Source of the DNA: Turbatrix aceti
Taxonomy: Eukaryota; Nematoda; Chromadorea; Rhabditida; Panagrolaimidae
Reading direction: 5' to 3'
DNA length: 64,000 nucleotides
Assembly: GCA_963969345.1 (NCBI GenBank)
Contig: OZ017768.1
Coordinates: forward strand, 8,022,718-8,086,717
Shown here: in pieces, positions 22,003-33,761 of the stretch
Numbering within the stretch: position 1 is the first letter of the stretch
Layout: the number at the start of each line of letters is the position of its first letter
Position numbers and translations under genes: made by a program
Notes under the pieces: model-generated
The model's database searches: none
What the model saw: the letters and a program-made list of their open reading frames with translations, nothing else
Told to the model about the DNA's origin: nothing

Positions 22003-23911
22003 TTAGTCGGTGCACTCCTCGGAGGGCGGACAAGAGTCGTCGTCGAGACGGGCAAAAGAGGCGTCGTTGCCCTCGATGTCGTCGTACTCGGCGACTTCCT
22101 CCGGGATGACGTCCGGCAGGGGCTTGTTCGCGGTCTCCGTGAGGAAGAGCAGCTCGACGGCAAGCATGATGGTCAGCATGACCGAGAAGATGGTCACCGG
22201 CACGAGGGGGGACGAGGCGGCGCTGTGGACGATGGTCGGGGCCAGGATGCCGCCGATACGCGAGATCGAGTTGCACACTGCGCGCGCCATGTTTCGGATT
22301 ACGGTGGGGAAGAGTTCCGCCGAGAAGAGATGGTTCATTTTCCAGGTGGGATCCATCATGGCGGTGATGAAGACGCCGATGATGGCCATGACCGATTGAG
22401 CCGGGTTCAGGCCCCATTTGAGGGCGATGTAGGCCCAGGCGAAGACTGCGGCACATCCTGAAAAACGATTTTTAGAAAATAATTATAACTAGAATCCAAT
22501 TGAAAAAAAAACTAAACTTAAAGATAAAAATTGGTTTACGTAAACAATTTTTATCTTTCCAGGCTATAGTGCACCAAATTTGTAAATACGAGTCAGCATA
22601 AATCGTAAACACCTCCCACGTCAGTCAACTTACCAGTAGAAACAGCCATGATCGGCTTACGTCCAACGCAGAAGCTGATAGGATAGGGCAGGAAGCCGGT
22701 GAAGAACTTGAACACGCCCATGAGAGCCATGTTGAAGAACATGTTTCCAGGCAGCAGGTCCAGGCCGAAGTAGAAACCGAAGGAAACCAACGAACTCGTC
22801 AGGAAGCAGTAAGAGAGCGCGATGAGGGGCAGGAGCACCGACTTGTACCGGAAAAGGTCAGCGTACGTGTGTTTCTTCTGAACGGTGCCTTCTTTCGCCG
22901 TCTGAACTGCGGTCGGCTCTGCAAGGCCATACGTGTCCTCAATGTTGTCGATCTTGAGAAAACCAGGAGCAACATCGTTGAACCAGCCGTTCATGCGGTC
23001 GATGGAGGCCTTGACTTTCACCGCGGCGGCGTACTTGTGCGTCGAGATGAGCCAGCGCGTGCTCTCCCGGGTCATGAGCTGGATGAGGGTGAAGGTGACG
23101 ATGGCGGTGACTCCGTTGGCGATGTGGAAGTAGACGTAGTGCCGGGTGAGGTAGGTGAGGATGGCGCAGTACGACATGGCCAGCGTCCAGCCGTTGACGC
23201 AGATGACGAGCAGCCGGCTGCGGGACTTGTCGAGGGCCTCGACGACGAGCACCATGTTCGTGACCATGTACGCGCCGGCGCCGATCGAGTTGAGGAAGGT
23301 CATGACGGCGGTCGGGTAGACGCCGAGCTGCGTCGCGCCGATCTGCGCAAAGTTGCCGACGATGATGGCGCCGGTCGCAAGTACGGTCGCCAGCTTGCGG
23401 CCCCAGCGGTCGGCGATGGGGCCCGAGAGGAAGGAGCCCGCGGCGGCACCCGCCATGGACAGCGAGGACATGATGGTCTTGACCGTGTTGCCCTCCGCCT
23501 TGCACGCCAGGCCCCACACGACCAGGCTCGACGTGTACCAGGGGACGTTGGGGTCGTCGGGGAGCGTGCCGTCGATCATGTACGTCGAGTTTTGCATGAT
23601 TGCGCAGTCGGACTGAAAAAGAGCGCTTTTGGGTACGAATTTGAGTGAAAAGTGCCTACCTTAGACGGCCGGAAGTAAGTCGGGAAGAGGAAGGTTCCGG
23701 CAACCGGGAAGTATCCCAGCTGACAGACCAGCACCAGCATAAACGTGTAAAACGTGAAATCCTTCTTTCGGGGCTCTTTCTTGATGTCTTCTGCGACTGA
23801 GGGGTAAAAAGATGACGCGGAGCTGCCTGGCATGAGTTTTTCCGAGACGCCGAGAAGCGTCGCGGAAGACATCTCATTGCTGTTCGCGGCGTAGTACCGA
23901 GATCCGGTCAT
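22003..23911 (-). CDS. SLC22-like major-facilitator transporter B
   Basis: Exons (reverse): 23911-23660, 23612-22634, 22457-22003; 561 aa, the usual length of SLC22 transporters, with an intact frame. The ATG at 23911 follows an isolated splice acceptor (AATTCCAG, 23929-23931), a likely spliced-leader site. Hallmarks are TM1 in exon 1, GPIADRWGRK, ESTRWLI, and ELFPTVIRNMARAVCNSISR in exon 3. The acidic cytosolic tail starts PEEVAEYDDIEGND. Exon 2, intron 1 and the end of exon 1 are almost identical to gene A, whereas exon 3, intron 2 and the N-terminus are clearly diverged. It is the parent of the truncated copy at 10697. The substrate is not predictable; family confidence is high. Confidence 0.93.
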
Positions 23912-23928
23912 GATTTTACGTCGGTTAC

Positions 23929-23931
23929 CTG
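23929..23931 (-). promoter_or_regulatory. Candidate spliced-leader acceptor of SLC22 gene B
   Basis: AATTCCAG followed 17 bases later by the ATG, with no upstream coding exon recognised. Trans-splicing is an inference from the nematode-like context; a short 5' UTR intron is the alternative. Confidence 0.4.
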
Positions 23932-26900
23932 GAATTTGGAGAAGTTTGTAGGGGGGATGGAACGGTTTGACGCGGGCACGATGATTTGTTAGGGGATTTA
24001 GGGGTCACAAAAGAGATTTTTTAGAACTTAGAACTATTTTTGATGTTCTAAAAAAGCAGGTTTGCACAACATGGGCAATTTGAAATTGCAAAACACATTC
24101 ATTCCCGGACCTTGAGAGCAACAAGGACCACGAATGAAAAAGCCCTAAGCGTCAACACACCCTCGATGACGCCACGAAGGCCCGCTTTCCATTGTTGACC
24201 CTGCCAGCCGGCTAGCGAACGAGCCAGCCGGGCAGCTTTTATTTTTTTCAACCCCTGCGCGTTGGACTGGCCACAACGAAGCGTACTATTACTACCCGCC
24301 CCACCAGAGAGGGGGGGCATCGATTTCGGTCGTTCAGGATCTGCCCCGCCTCATCTTCGTCGGTTCGTCGTCTAGGAGGAGTCAGAGCCAAAAAACGGGC
24401 AAAAGCAAATGTTGCGTGCTTTCGTGCAACAGTAGCTGCTGGCTGCAGCTCAGCTAGTGTAACAAGGGGGGGAGACCGTCTATCGGCCATTGACATCATC
24501 ATCGTTCCGTCAACAATGCAAAGAAAGATGCGCCAACCGACATCACCTGTTTTTAGATCATGCTTGGGGGACTCAAACAATGCTGCTGTCGTCACCGGCA
24601 TTCAGAGCAACCTCGTGAGAGTCAGTGAACACTGTCAAAAAAAGTTTAGTAAGTTGTAAGCTACATAGGTGCAACGCGTACCTGCGCCTCCTCAAATTTT
24701 AGCGTGAACGTCATCATCGAGAGCGTATAATCGAGAGAAAGGGAAAAGTAAACTGACATGTGCTTTGTAACCCTCAAAAAAAATTCTTTTTTTTTCTATT
24801 GCGCGAGAAGGAAAAAAATTAACACGAAAATTGTTGGTTGGGGAAACGAACGGAACGCATGATGGGGCTTGCGCACTTGCGCAGGTGTGCACGTAATTTG
24901 TCGATTTTTGATCATTGTTCAATTTTTTTGTGATTGTCATGGGCTTTTTTTTGGACGTAATGAAAGAAGTTTTGGGGTTTTAAATTAGTGTAAAGTCGTT
25001 TTTTTGGAAAAAATAAAGCATTTAAATAAAAAATTGTTGTCAAAAATTTTTTTATCAATGGCACCACTTTTGCGTCAAGTTTTTTTTAACCCTTCTGCGC
25101 TTAATTGAAAGATAGCATTGCCAATAAACGTCCCTCTGCGGCTGCTTCGGCCAAAGTACGGCCAATGATTTTTGTATTTATTTTACAAACCCCAGATCCC
25201 CATTTTTGATGTTATCTGATGCGTTGAAAAAAATCCCAAGACAAAATAAAATATCAGCTCGGCATTTTTTTTCAAAACATGTTCCATCTTTCGCTGACGT
25301 TCAGAAACATTTCTTCGACAACTATCTTCGAGAACAACATAAAAAAGAAAAAAACAACATTTTGGTATCATGTATCATACATAGAAGAAGTTGGCTTATC
25401 TGCCCAGATTAAGCCAACTGTCAGGTGTAAGGTGTAAACATGCCGTGACCGCATGTTTTCCAAGAGTCACGCTGTTTTTAGCACGCCTAGGACCTTTATA
25501 AAGATTTTTATGTACAAGAAAACATTTTTGTGACGTTCACCTGGCCAATTCCGAGGCTGCCTGTCAAGTAAAAATGAATTCTCTGCAAGTCTGCGCAGTT
25601 CATAACAACCAGAATTATTACCAATCATGTTTTTCACCTAATCGACGACACTTTTTTTTCCTTTCTTTCCTTCACCTTTGCCCCTTGATTTACAGTGGCC
25701 CAAAAGGACAACCGCAGACACGTCCCGATCACAAGACGGCCCTTGGAAAGGCACAATGCCTCACACAACGCGTCCCGTGTCCCCGAGCAAGGTGAATGAA
25801 AAAAAAAAAGATGTTGCTCGCATCGATGCGATTTACTTTTGGTATTGAAAAACGAAAAATGAAAAAAAAGTCGAAGGGAGAGAAGGAAAAAAAAACAAGA
25901 ATGCATGCAACCGGACTGTCTAGCGCACTTCTTAAGGTCCTACAGAGTTATTAGAGTTGCAAAAGCACACTTCTCTGCGATCAAGAACTTTGCGTAGTTT
26001 CATCTGTGCTCTCTTAAAAATTCTGCATTTACATAAAAAAAAATTTGCAATAAAAAAATTCATAAAAAAACGCTTGGGGCGTAGATAAGACGCATCCGGT
26101 GCTTCCAAGCGACGCCAGCGATGACGAGCATTGTTTTTGGAAGCACGCCCGCTGGCCCGTCAACTGACACCCACCTGCAGACAAAAAAAGTGATAACAAG
26201 TGACACTCAGGCGTCGTGGGGTTGCTTAATCACTCCACCTCACCTTTACGGGCTTGGCGAAGATCCAAAGAACGCTGAATCAAGTTGGAAAGGCCTACTG
26301 GAGTTTTTTTGACTTGCGTGCGAATGTGGCGGAAGTTAGCGGGGATTATGGGCACGTTGGGAGGAAGCACGTTAGCGCATTCTCAGCGGGATTACCGGGT
26401 TTTTTTTATTGTAGGTTTTTTTGCTCAAAATATAAAAAAATGCTTTGAAGCGATGATTTACGGTAAAAAATGGTAATTCTTAACTTAAAAGGATGTAGGG
26501 TATTTTTTGATTTTCATAAGTCATTTTTTAGGGGCAAATATGGAAAAGAAGCTGCGGCGCCGGGCGCCAAAGCGTCAACAAAAAGTTTGACAGAAAGAAT
26601 GCCTATTTCCCGCGTTTTTTTTTCTGTTTGAGTAATAAACGTTAATTAAGGATTAATTTACACTACAACATTGCATTCCAACAAATTACCTGCAACTTTA
26701 CCTTGTTGCAGGTAAAAACGAACAACCAAGCAGTTCTTCAAAACTTTGTTTTACTACTAGTAACTTTTTTGGGGTACAACCAACAAAACCGCAACAATCA
26801 TGACTAGCCATCCTTCACCTGTTACCTGCTCAGAACAACCTAACAAAACTTAGCACAACCCCGTCAATCATCCATCCAGCCCAGCGCGGACACCTGAGAA

Positions 26901-27052
26901 AACGATGAAACCAGACTAGACAAAAAAACAAAACAAATTGCTTTGATCGGCTTGTGTCGTTGTCCGTCGTCGAACGCGCCGGCCAACACCAAACAATAAT
27001 GGCTTTTTTGCAGAGTGGGAAAAGGAAGAGAAAAGATGATTCATATCGGCGC
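23932..27052. other. Intergenic, no gene recognised
   Basis: About 3.1 kb upstream of SLC22 gene B. Base composition is mixed and only short, unrelated open frames occur. No splice-linked coding exons, RNA genes or repeats could be supported. It presumably contains the gene B promoter near its left end. Confidence 0.5.
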
Positions 27053-27779
27053 CAGTGTTGTCGGGTTACCCGACCCGAAACCCGACCCGACCCGAACCCG
27101 ACCCGAAAATCCCGGGTTTCGGGTCGGGTTACCCGAATTTTTCGGGTTCAGGTTCGGGTTCGGGTCGGGTAACCCGAATTTTTCGGGTTTGGGTTCGGGT
27201 TCGGGTCGGGTTACCCGAAATTTTCGGGTTTGGGTTCGGGTTCGGGTCGGGTTACCCGAAAATTTCTGGTTCGGTTTCGGGTTCGGGTCGGGTTTTCCAA
27301 ATTTCGGGTTTGAAAACCCGACAATAAAAGTCAAAATGAGAAAAAAAGTTGAAAAAAACCGTTAAACATGTCAAAAATTTGCTTCTGAAGACGCAATATT
27401 TGTTATATTAGCCTCCACAATGCAAAAATTTAAGTACAATTAAATAAATTTACCGATTTTATGAAAAAAAAAATTCGGGTTTCGGGTCGGGTTCTCCAGC
27501 TAACCCGCCCAAAACCCGAAAATCCCGGGTTTCGGGTCGGGTTACCCGAATTTTTCGGGTTCAGGTTCGAGTTCGGGTCGGGTAACCCGAAATTTTCGGG
27601 TTACGCTTCGGGTTCGGGTCGGGTAACACGAAATTTTCGGGTTCGGGTTCGGGTTCGGGTCGGGTTACCCGAAAATTTCGGGTTCGGTTTCGGGTTCGGG
27701 TCGGGTTACCCGAAAATTTCGGGTTCGGTTTCGGGTTCGGGTCGGGTTACCAGAAAAATTTCCGAACCCGACAACACTG
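27053..27779. mobile_element. hAT-type MITE filled with CGGGTT-type simple repeats
   Basis: The element starts CAGTGTTGTCGGGTT and ends AACCCGACAACACTG, and is flanked by a perfect 8-bp duplication ATCGGCGC (27045-27052 and 27780-27787). Inside are two blocks (about 27060-27315 and 27474-27765) of tandem CGGGTTCGGGTCGGGTTACCCGAAAATTTT units around a ~150-bp A/T-rich centre. Long Gly/Arg/Phe-type open frames across it are repeat artefacts. Its terminus resembles those of the elements at 46397 and 52696. Confidence 0.92.
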
Positions 27780-27787
27780 ATCGGCGC

Positions 27788-29044
27788 AGCCAAACCAGGA
27801 CAGCTTGCATTTAAAAAAATCGCCAAAAGTGTGAAAACACACGTATTTCCATCCCGGAAAAGGACGAAACGCGCGATGGCGATGGCGAAGGCAGTAAAAA
27901 AGACGAGCCGTCTGCCTGTGCTTTTACAGCAACAACCACAATTTCAATAAAAAAAAATCGGCTATTTTTGTCTTCTGCCCTTTGGCTCGTCTCTGGAAAA
28001 GAGAAATCGGCAGACAGACAGAAATATTTATTGATGTACTTGCACAGGATTGGGGGATGGCAGTTAGTCATTCATACTATTCTAGCATGGCTGGCGCCAA
28101 GAAAAAAAGCGAGGAGTGTTGTTCGATTGCACAACATACTCGCATATACATAAATCGCGGGGGTCGAAGATTTTGGGATCCCAACCAATGAACAGAAAAT
28201 GACTTTTATGTTCGTTGGGAAGGGGTATTTTCCAACTTGACAAAGCGCTAAAAAAATCGTTTAGCAAATTCGTCAACCGCCTGTAGCCAGAAATGAACGT
28301 TTTCGATGCTGAAATTGAAACTAGCCAGAGTCGGCACGCCATAAAAAGCCGAAACGGGCGTTTCTAATGGCCAAATGCATTTTTTTGGTATTTGGTAAGC
28401 CATGGGGCCTTAGGGATTACACCCCTTCTACCTGTACCCAGGAGAAATGTCCGCGGTTCCAAACAAAATTTTTTTTGTCCCCCTGGTAAAATTTTTTTTC
28501 CCGTCAAATGACATTTGAACAAAATTTAGCGGCAAGCACGTAAAATTGACTAAAATAAGCGGAAATTGACGAATTTTAGGAATACGAAAAAAATTTGTTC
28601 GAAAGATGAGTAATTTTATACCTTTTTTGACATTTTTTGTCCAATATTTTTTTACCGCTTTTTATCCAAAAATGCGCCGTCAAACTTCATGGCAGTTTTG
28701 AGACCAACGCGCTGAGTTATGATCTCTTACTGCCTTTTTCCTCAGCCAGTACCCCTTTTATTGAGATCCTCAGGATCGAGGAAAGCCGCAAAGTCACGTT
28801 TTCGAAGCCTCAATGCCCCCGCCGACAGCTGTTCTTCCTGCCACGATGCCAATGACGATGACGCCAGTCTGTTATCGCAACAACGAACCAGCAAGGTAGG
28901 ATCGCATGTCGTCGACCCGACCTCACTGAACCACGCTTACGTACGTCGATACATCAGGTGTTACCTGCAGTGAAAAACTAATTTTTCAACCCATCCGCAC
29001 TTTTTTATGCCCTCCCTGCAAGTCTTAAGCAACTGCTGTTGCTA

Positions 29045-29080
<36 letters not shown>

Positions 29081-29793
29081 GCGGAAGTGTCCTACACACA
29101 CAAAAAGAGAGAGAAATATGTTTGACTTCGGGAAAACACATCTGCGAACACATTTATACGGTAGGTGAGGGGCTCAAACTCGAGTCGCGGTGATTAACGG
29201 CGAAAAAAGCGTGCTGCCTGAAAGGCAACGTGGAGCAAGCGACAAAAAAGTAGGAAAAACGTGCTTGCTTGACGTAATCCTCGGCCTGTAGGGTCAACAA
29301 CAGAAAAACGAGCGTTCGGCGATCCATCAGATCTTTAGATCGTTGGGGACGAATAAAATGCAAGAAAACAGAAGGACGAAAAAAGTGGGGAATAACAGAA
29401 CAAGCAAACACGGAAGAACACCGAAGTCGACACTTTTACCTGGACGCAAACAGGTGAACCGCTATCCAGGTAAAAGCAGGTGACAATGGTCTGTGAAACG
29501 TACACTTGTCAATCATAGGAAATCATAAGGTTATGAGAATGAATTTTATTTAGGAATCACAGTGCACTTTTTTTTAAGTAAAAAATTGTTACAGGTGAAA
29601 AAAAGTTTTTGATCCCACAACGAAAGTTTGACTTTTTTTTCGAACTTCTGTAGATTTAATCTTGGTCTCCCCGCGAAAGTTTTTGGTACTGTGCTTTTTA
29701 TAAGTGTATTGTCATTGTCTTAATCGAGTTTTTTAAATTTTACGGTAATTAATTACCGTTTCCCCTAAATTTCACGGTTTTTGTAACTTTTTA
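27788..29793. other. Intergenic, no gene recognised
   Basis: About 2 kb between the MITE and the tRNA gene. It holds only a CTGTTG microsatellite; no coding exon could be supported. Confidence 0.5.
29031..29082. repeat. (TGTTGC)n microsatellite
   Basis: About eight imperfect hexanucleotide units. The reverse strand could read as polyglutamine but no exon context surrounds it. Confidence 0.85.
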
Positions 29794-29890
29794 CCAGCCA
29801 TAGCTCAGTTGGTAGAGCGGAGGACTGTAGAGTAAGCCTTCGCGCTTCATAGAAATCCTTAGGTCGCTGGTTCAAATCCGGCTGGCTGGA
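29794..29890 (+). tRNA. tRNA-Tyr: tRNA-Tyr (GUA) with a 24-nt intron
   Basis: The 7-bp acceptor stem CCAGCCA/TGGCTGG is followed by discriminator A. The D-arm is TAGCTCAGTTGGTAGAGCG. The anticodon stem is GAGGA/TCCTT with loop CTGTAGA (anticodon GTA). The T-arm GCTGGTTCAAATCCGGC contains the B box GGTTCAAATCC. An intron at 29831-29854 interrupts after position 37, as is usual for eukaryotic tRNA-Tyr; the mature length is 73 nt. A T-run (ATCTTTTTTG) right after the gene is a pol III terminator. CCA is not encoded. Confidence 0.96.
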
Positions 29891-30179
29891 ATCTTTTTTG
29901 CCTTTGATGCAAAAATTTTTTCATTACTGAAATCTAAAAAAATCCAAGCCGACATTTTTATAGACGAGTTTATGAATCAAAATATCCATCTACTAAATAC
30001 GTGTAAAACGGGAGGGCTGCAAACGTGAAACGTGTGAGATGGGAGACAATGGAGGTTTGTTTATTTTTTCAACGTAAAAAGTAGACCATGTTGTTAGTCG
30101 AGTTGTTTGTAAAATGTTGAGTGGGTGTGAGAGTGAGTGTGACAAAATTAGTGAACCCGGCAAACGTTGGGAGGGCTGA

Positions 30180-33100
30180 CTACTTGGTTTCTTCCTGTTG
30201 GCCTTCGCTGCCGGCAGGAGCTGCAGGTGCAGGTGCAGGTGCAGCCTCGGGTGCAGGAGCAGAAGCAGTTTCAGGAGCAGGTGCAGCAGCTGGAGCAGTG
30301 CCTGCCGCGCCGTCCCCGGCACTTTTGCCTTCTTCAGCGCTACTCGACGACTTGGCTTCCTGTTCTTCGGGAATGACCTCCGGCAGCGGTCGATTTGCGG
30401 TCTCCGGGAAGAAGATCAACTCGACGGCGAGCTGGATCGTGAGCATGACGGAGAAGATCATGATGGGAATGAGCGGCGAAGCGGAAGCGCCGCTCACGAT
30501 GGTGGGAGCCGCCAGGGATCCGAGACGGGAGACGCAGTTACACACGGCTCGGGCCATGTTACGAACGACGGTGGGGAAAAGTTCGGCGGAGAAGAGATGG
30601 TTCATCTTCCAGGTCGGGTCCATCATGGACGTGATCAGGAGACCCAGGATGGCCATGAAAGTCTGGCCGGGGGAAGAGAACTTCTTCAGACAGATGTACG
30701 CCCACGCGAACAGCGCAGCACAGCCTAAAATCAAAGTTTTAGAAATTTGATTCCGAAAAAAATGAAAAATTCGACAAATTTGTTCGAATTTGTCAAAGCA
30801 AAAAATAGATTATTTGAACGGTATAAAAATAAAAAAACTAAAAAATAGCAAAAATCGACAATTTACAAATTTTTAAAAAACATGCAAAATTTTTTTTTGA
30901 TTTTCCAAAAATTTGAACCAAGATTCAAAACTCGACATATTCGTCTAAATTCATCCGCAAAATCCAAAAAGCAATCAAAATGTGTCCCATTTCGTAAAAA
31001 AATCGAATTTGGTCTACAGATCAAAAAAATTGATTTTCTTGCTATGTTTAAAGAATTCGAACGAAAAATCTAAATTCGGATCAGTTTGACCCAAAAATCG
31101 AAATTCAAGACTTTGCATCCAAATTTGAATAGAAAAAATGCAATAAAAAACCATTCAATAGATTTTTTTGTCAAATTCCAAAAAAAATTCGACAAAAAAA
31201 TCCTAATTTGCCCAAATTCGACCAAAAAACCTAATTTCAACCCAATTTTTTTTTTCGAAAAAATCGTCTCGCTCACCTGTCGACACAGCCATAATAGGCT
31301 TACGACCGACGCAGAAGCTGACAGGATAAGGCAGGAAGCCAAAGATGAACTTGAACATGCCCATGAGAGCCATGTTGCGGAACATGTTTCCAGGCAGCAG
31401 ATCGAGGCCGAAGTAGAAGCCGAAGGACACCAGCGAGCTGGTCAGGTAGCAGTAGCAAAGGGCGAGGAGTGGAATGAGCACGGAGCGATAGCGGACGAGA
31501 TCGACGTACGAGTGGTGCTTTTCCTTGGCCTTTGGCGCTCCCTGAGCCTCGGGGGCCTTGGTAGGCGGTGGAGGAAGACCGTAGATCTCCTCGATGTCGT
31601 TGATCTTGAGGAAGCTGGGTGCGAGGTTGTTGAACCACTCATTCATCCGGTCGATGGAATCCTTGACTTTTACAGCGTTTTCGTACCTGTTGATCGAGAT
31701 GAGCCAACGCGTGCTTTCCCGGGTCAAAAGTTGAATCAGTGTGCCAGTTATAATTGCCGTAATCGCATTTGCCGCGTGAAAGTATCGGTAGTGCCGTGTC
31801 AGGTAGGTCAGAATCGAGCAAAACGACATGCCGAGTGTCCAGCCGTTGAGACAGACGACGAGGAGTCGACTGCGCGGCTGGTCGAGTGCCTCGACCAGCA
31901 GAACCATGTTTGTGACCATGTACGCGCCTCCTCCAATCGAAGTTAGAAAAGTCACGATGGCAGTTGCAACGATTCCGAGCGGAGTCGCACCGATCTGCGC
32001 AAAGTTGCCCACGACGACGACACCGGTCGCCATCACAGTGGCGAGCTTTCGGCCCCAGCGATCGGCGAGCGGGCCCGAGAGGAAGGATCCCGTGGCGGCG
32101 CCGGCCATCGAGACAGACGAGATGATGGTCTTGAGCGTCGCGCCCTCGGCCGTACAGGCTTTGCCCCATTCGACGAGGCCCGACGTGTACCACGGACCCA
32201 GGCCCTCCTCCACGACTCCGGTTACAATGTACGTCGAATTTTTCATGATCGCACAATCCGCCTGGAAAACATATTTTTGTATATTTTTGTATTTTTTGCG
32301 TTTCCCAAAGTTTTGAATGAAAAAAATTAAATTTACTGTCCTTTTGTGCACTAATTAATTAACTAATTAAATAATTAATTAACGATACATTACGTCAAAC
32401 GTGTTTTGACTGGCCACATCAGCGCCAGATCAAAGAACCGCGTTCAACGATGTGAAAAAAATTATTCCGTAACAAAAAAGTCGACTTGTTGCGTGATTTT
32501 TGTGTTTAGAAAATCAGCTCGGGCACGTAGAACATTCATTTTACCGCAAAAAAATGTAAAAAAATTGTTTTCGTTTTGAGAACCATTTTTATGAGCAGTT
32601 TTTAAAAAACACCAAAAAAATACGCATGCGTTCGTGTCGGGAACAAGACACAAAACCGACCCCCCAAAAAAATTTTGCTTTGTTTTTGGAAAGTTGACTA
32701 AATTCTGAACAATTTTTGGTTCAAAAACAGTTGAAAAATTGCAAAAAAATTGACACAATAAAAAAAGCGAATGCGAAATAATTATTCATGCGATAGAAAA
32801 AGAATATTTAGAAAAAAATGTTGAATTTAAATGCCAAAAAATGTTTGAAAAAAATGTTTTCTGTAAAAAAAATATATTTATTTTGGCAGATTTTTGCGGC
32901 ATACGTGATCATCCGATCGAATTTCATGCCTTGGTTGAAAACAGTGTTTGCACAACTTTTGTAGCATCATTTCCCGACACTTTCAAATCGTCTGATCTAG
33001 TCAACGTCAACAAGACCCAAAAAAATGCAAATTTCGTATCACAAAAAATTTGCATGAAACCCCCAAATTTTCATGTAACTTCCGATATCGTGCGTTCGTT

Positions 33101-33475
33101 CCGTCGCCATCCGATGCGATCTATCGCGTGGCACCCGGTATCACCAATACTCACGCCAAGGCACTCCTCACTCACCTTGGATGGCGTAAAGTACGTCGGA
33201 AAGAGGAGCGTACCAGCCATGGGAAAGTACCCAACCTGGCAGACGAGGAAGAGGATAGCGGTATAGAACGTGAGATCCTTCTTGCGGGGTTGTTTGGGTG
33301 CCGTTGTGCCGTTTACGGGCGGCGTCGGTGTCGTTGGGGTCTTGGAGGCATTGTCAGTGGTCTCCGATTCCGGCATGAATCTTTCTGTCTGTTCTGGAGG
33401 CGCGACAGCGGAGACAGGGCGCCGATTGCGATTGGCTGATGGGTCGCCGGTTGGCAAATAACTCGAGCCGCTCAT
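30180..33475 (-). CDS. SLC22-like major-facilitator transporter C
   Basis: Exons (reverse): 33475-33176, 32261-31277, 30724-30180; 609 aa. Intron positions and phases match genes A and B, but intron 1 (914 bp) and intron 2 (552 bp) are longer. Hallmarks are TM1 in exon 1, GPLADRWGRK, ESTRWLI and ELFPTVVRNMARAVCNCVSR. It differs from A and B by a ~65-residue N-terminal Pro/Thr-rich extension. Its C-terminal tail ends in a low-complexity Ala/Pro stretch (about the last 45 residues, APAPE repeats). A likely trans-splice acceptor lies at 33494-33496. It is the oldest diverged of the three paralogs by eye. It stands 286 bases downstream of IWS1 on the same strand. Confidence 0.93.
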
Positions 33476-33493
33476 GTCTCCGTGCTTTTTATT

Positions 33494-33496
33494 CTG
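33494..33496 (-). promoter_or_regulatory. Candidate spliced-leader acceptor of SLC22 gene C
   Basis: GAATAATTCAG lies 18 bases before the ATG at 33475. No upstream coding exon fits. Only 286 bases separate gene C from the IWS1 stop, so this could mark a downstream operon gene. Confidence 0.4.
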
Positions 33497-33761
33497 AATT
33501 ATTCAAACATGGTAGGCAAATCTTCTCTCTTCGCGCACAACAGTTCTACGTGTAATTGAGTCGCGCAATCAAGGGTGATTGATTGATTGCCGAGAGTCAC
33601 GTAGACAGGGTGCAGGCGCATCTCTGCGCAACAAAAGGTGGGTTGGGTGGGTGGGGCTATAGACAATCAAGTGTTCGAAAAAGGGTAACAACAATATCGT
33701 CAGAGTCGTGAATGAGAAATCATCAATATAAAGTTAAACAAAAATTAATTAGGGGTTCGGC

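Larger units (their letters stand above)
10697..22357. repeat. Nested ~11.7-kb palindrome built from a peptide-gene cassette
   Basis: Coordinates pair with a constant sum of 33,054, so 10697-11051 mirrors 22003-22357 and 11486-11734 mirrors 21320-21568. Inside are further palindromes. Arm A (11099-13793) is mirrored by A' (13848-16845) with sums of 27,944 outside and 27,637 inside the retroelement insertion. The order is: SLC22 fragment, S, A, A', S', A, A', S', SLC22 gene B. S is the ~640-bp 3' flank of gene B. Scattered single-base differences between copies argue against simple assembly duplication. Confidence 0.9.

Noticed and set aside
10697..22357. Pure assembly artefact
   Set aside because: Copies differ by scattered substitutions, indels, a flipped centre and a differentially present retroelement, which simple mis-assembly does not produce. 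Long reads would still be needed to be certain.
27015..27365. Gly/Phe/Ser-repeat open frames across the CGGGTT repeats
   Set aside because: Open in several frames on both strands because the repeat lacks stops; it lies inside a MITE with target-site duplications.
27060..27765. Telomere-like repeat (CGGGTT)
   Set aside because: Nematode telomeres are TTAGGC, the repeat is interrupted and palindromic, and it is bounded by terminal inverted repeats and an 8-bp duplication.
29031..29082. Polyglutamine-coding exon on the - strand
   Set aside because: Only a microsatellite; no flanking coding sequence or splice sites that continue the frame.
31086..31946. 286-codon open frame on the + strand
   Set aside because: Antisense to SLC22 gene C exon 2 and its intron; no domain and no splice logic.
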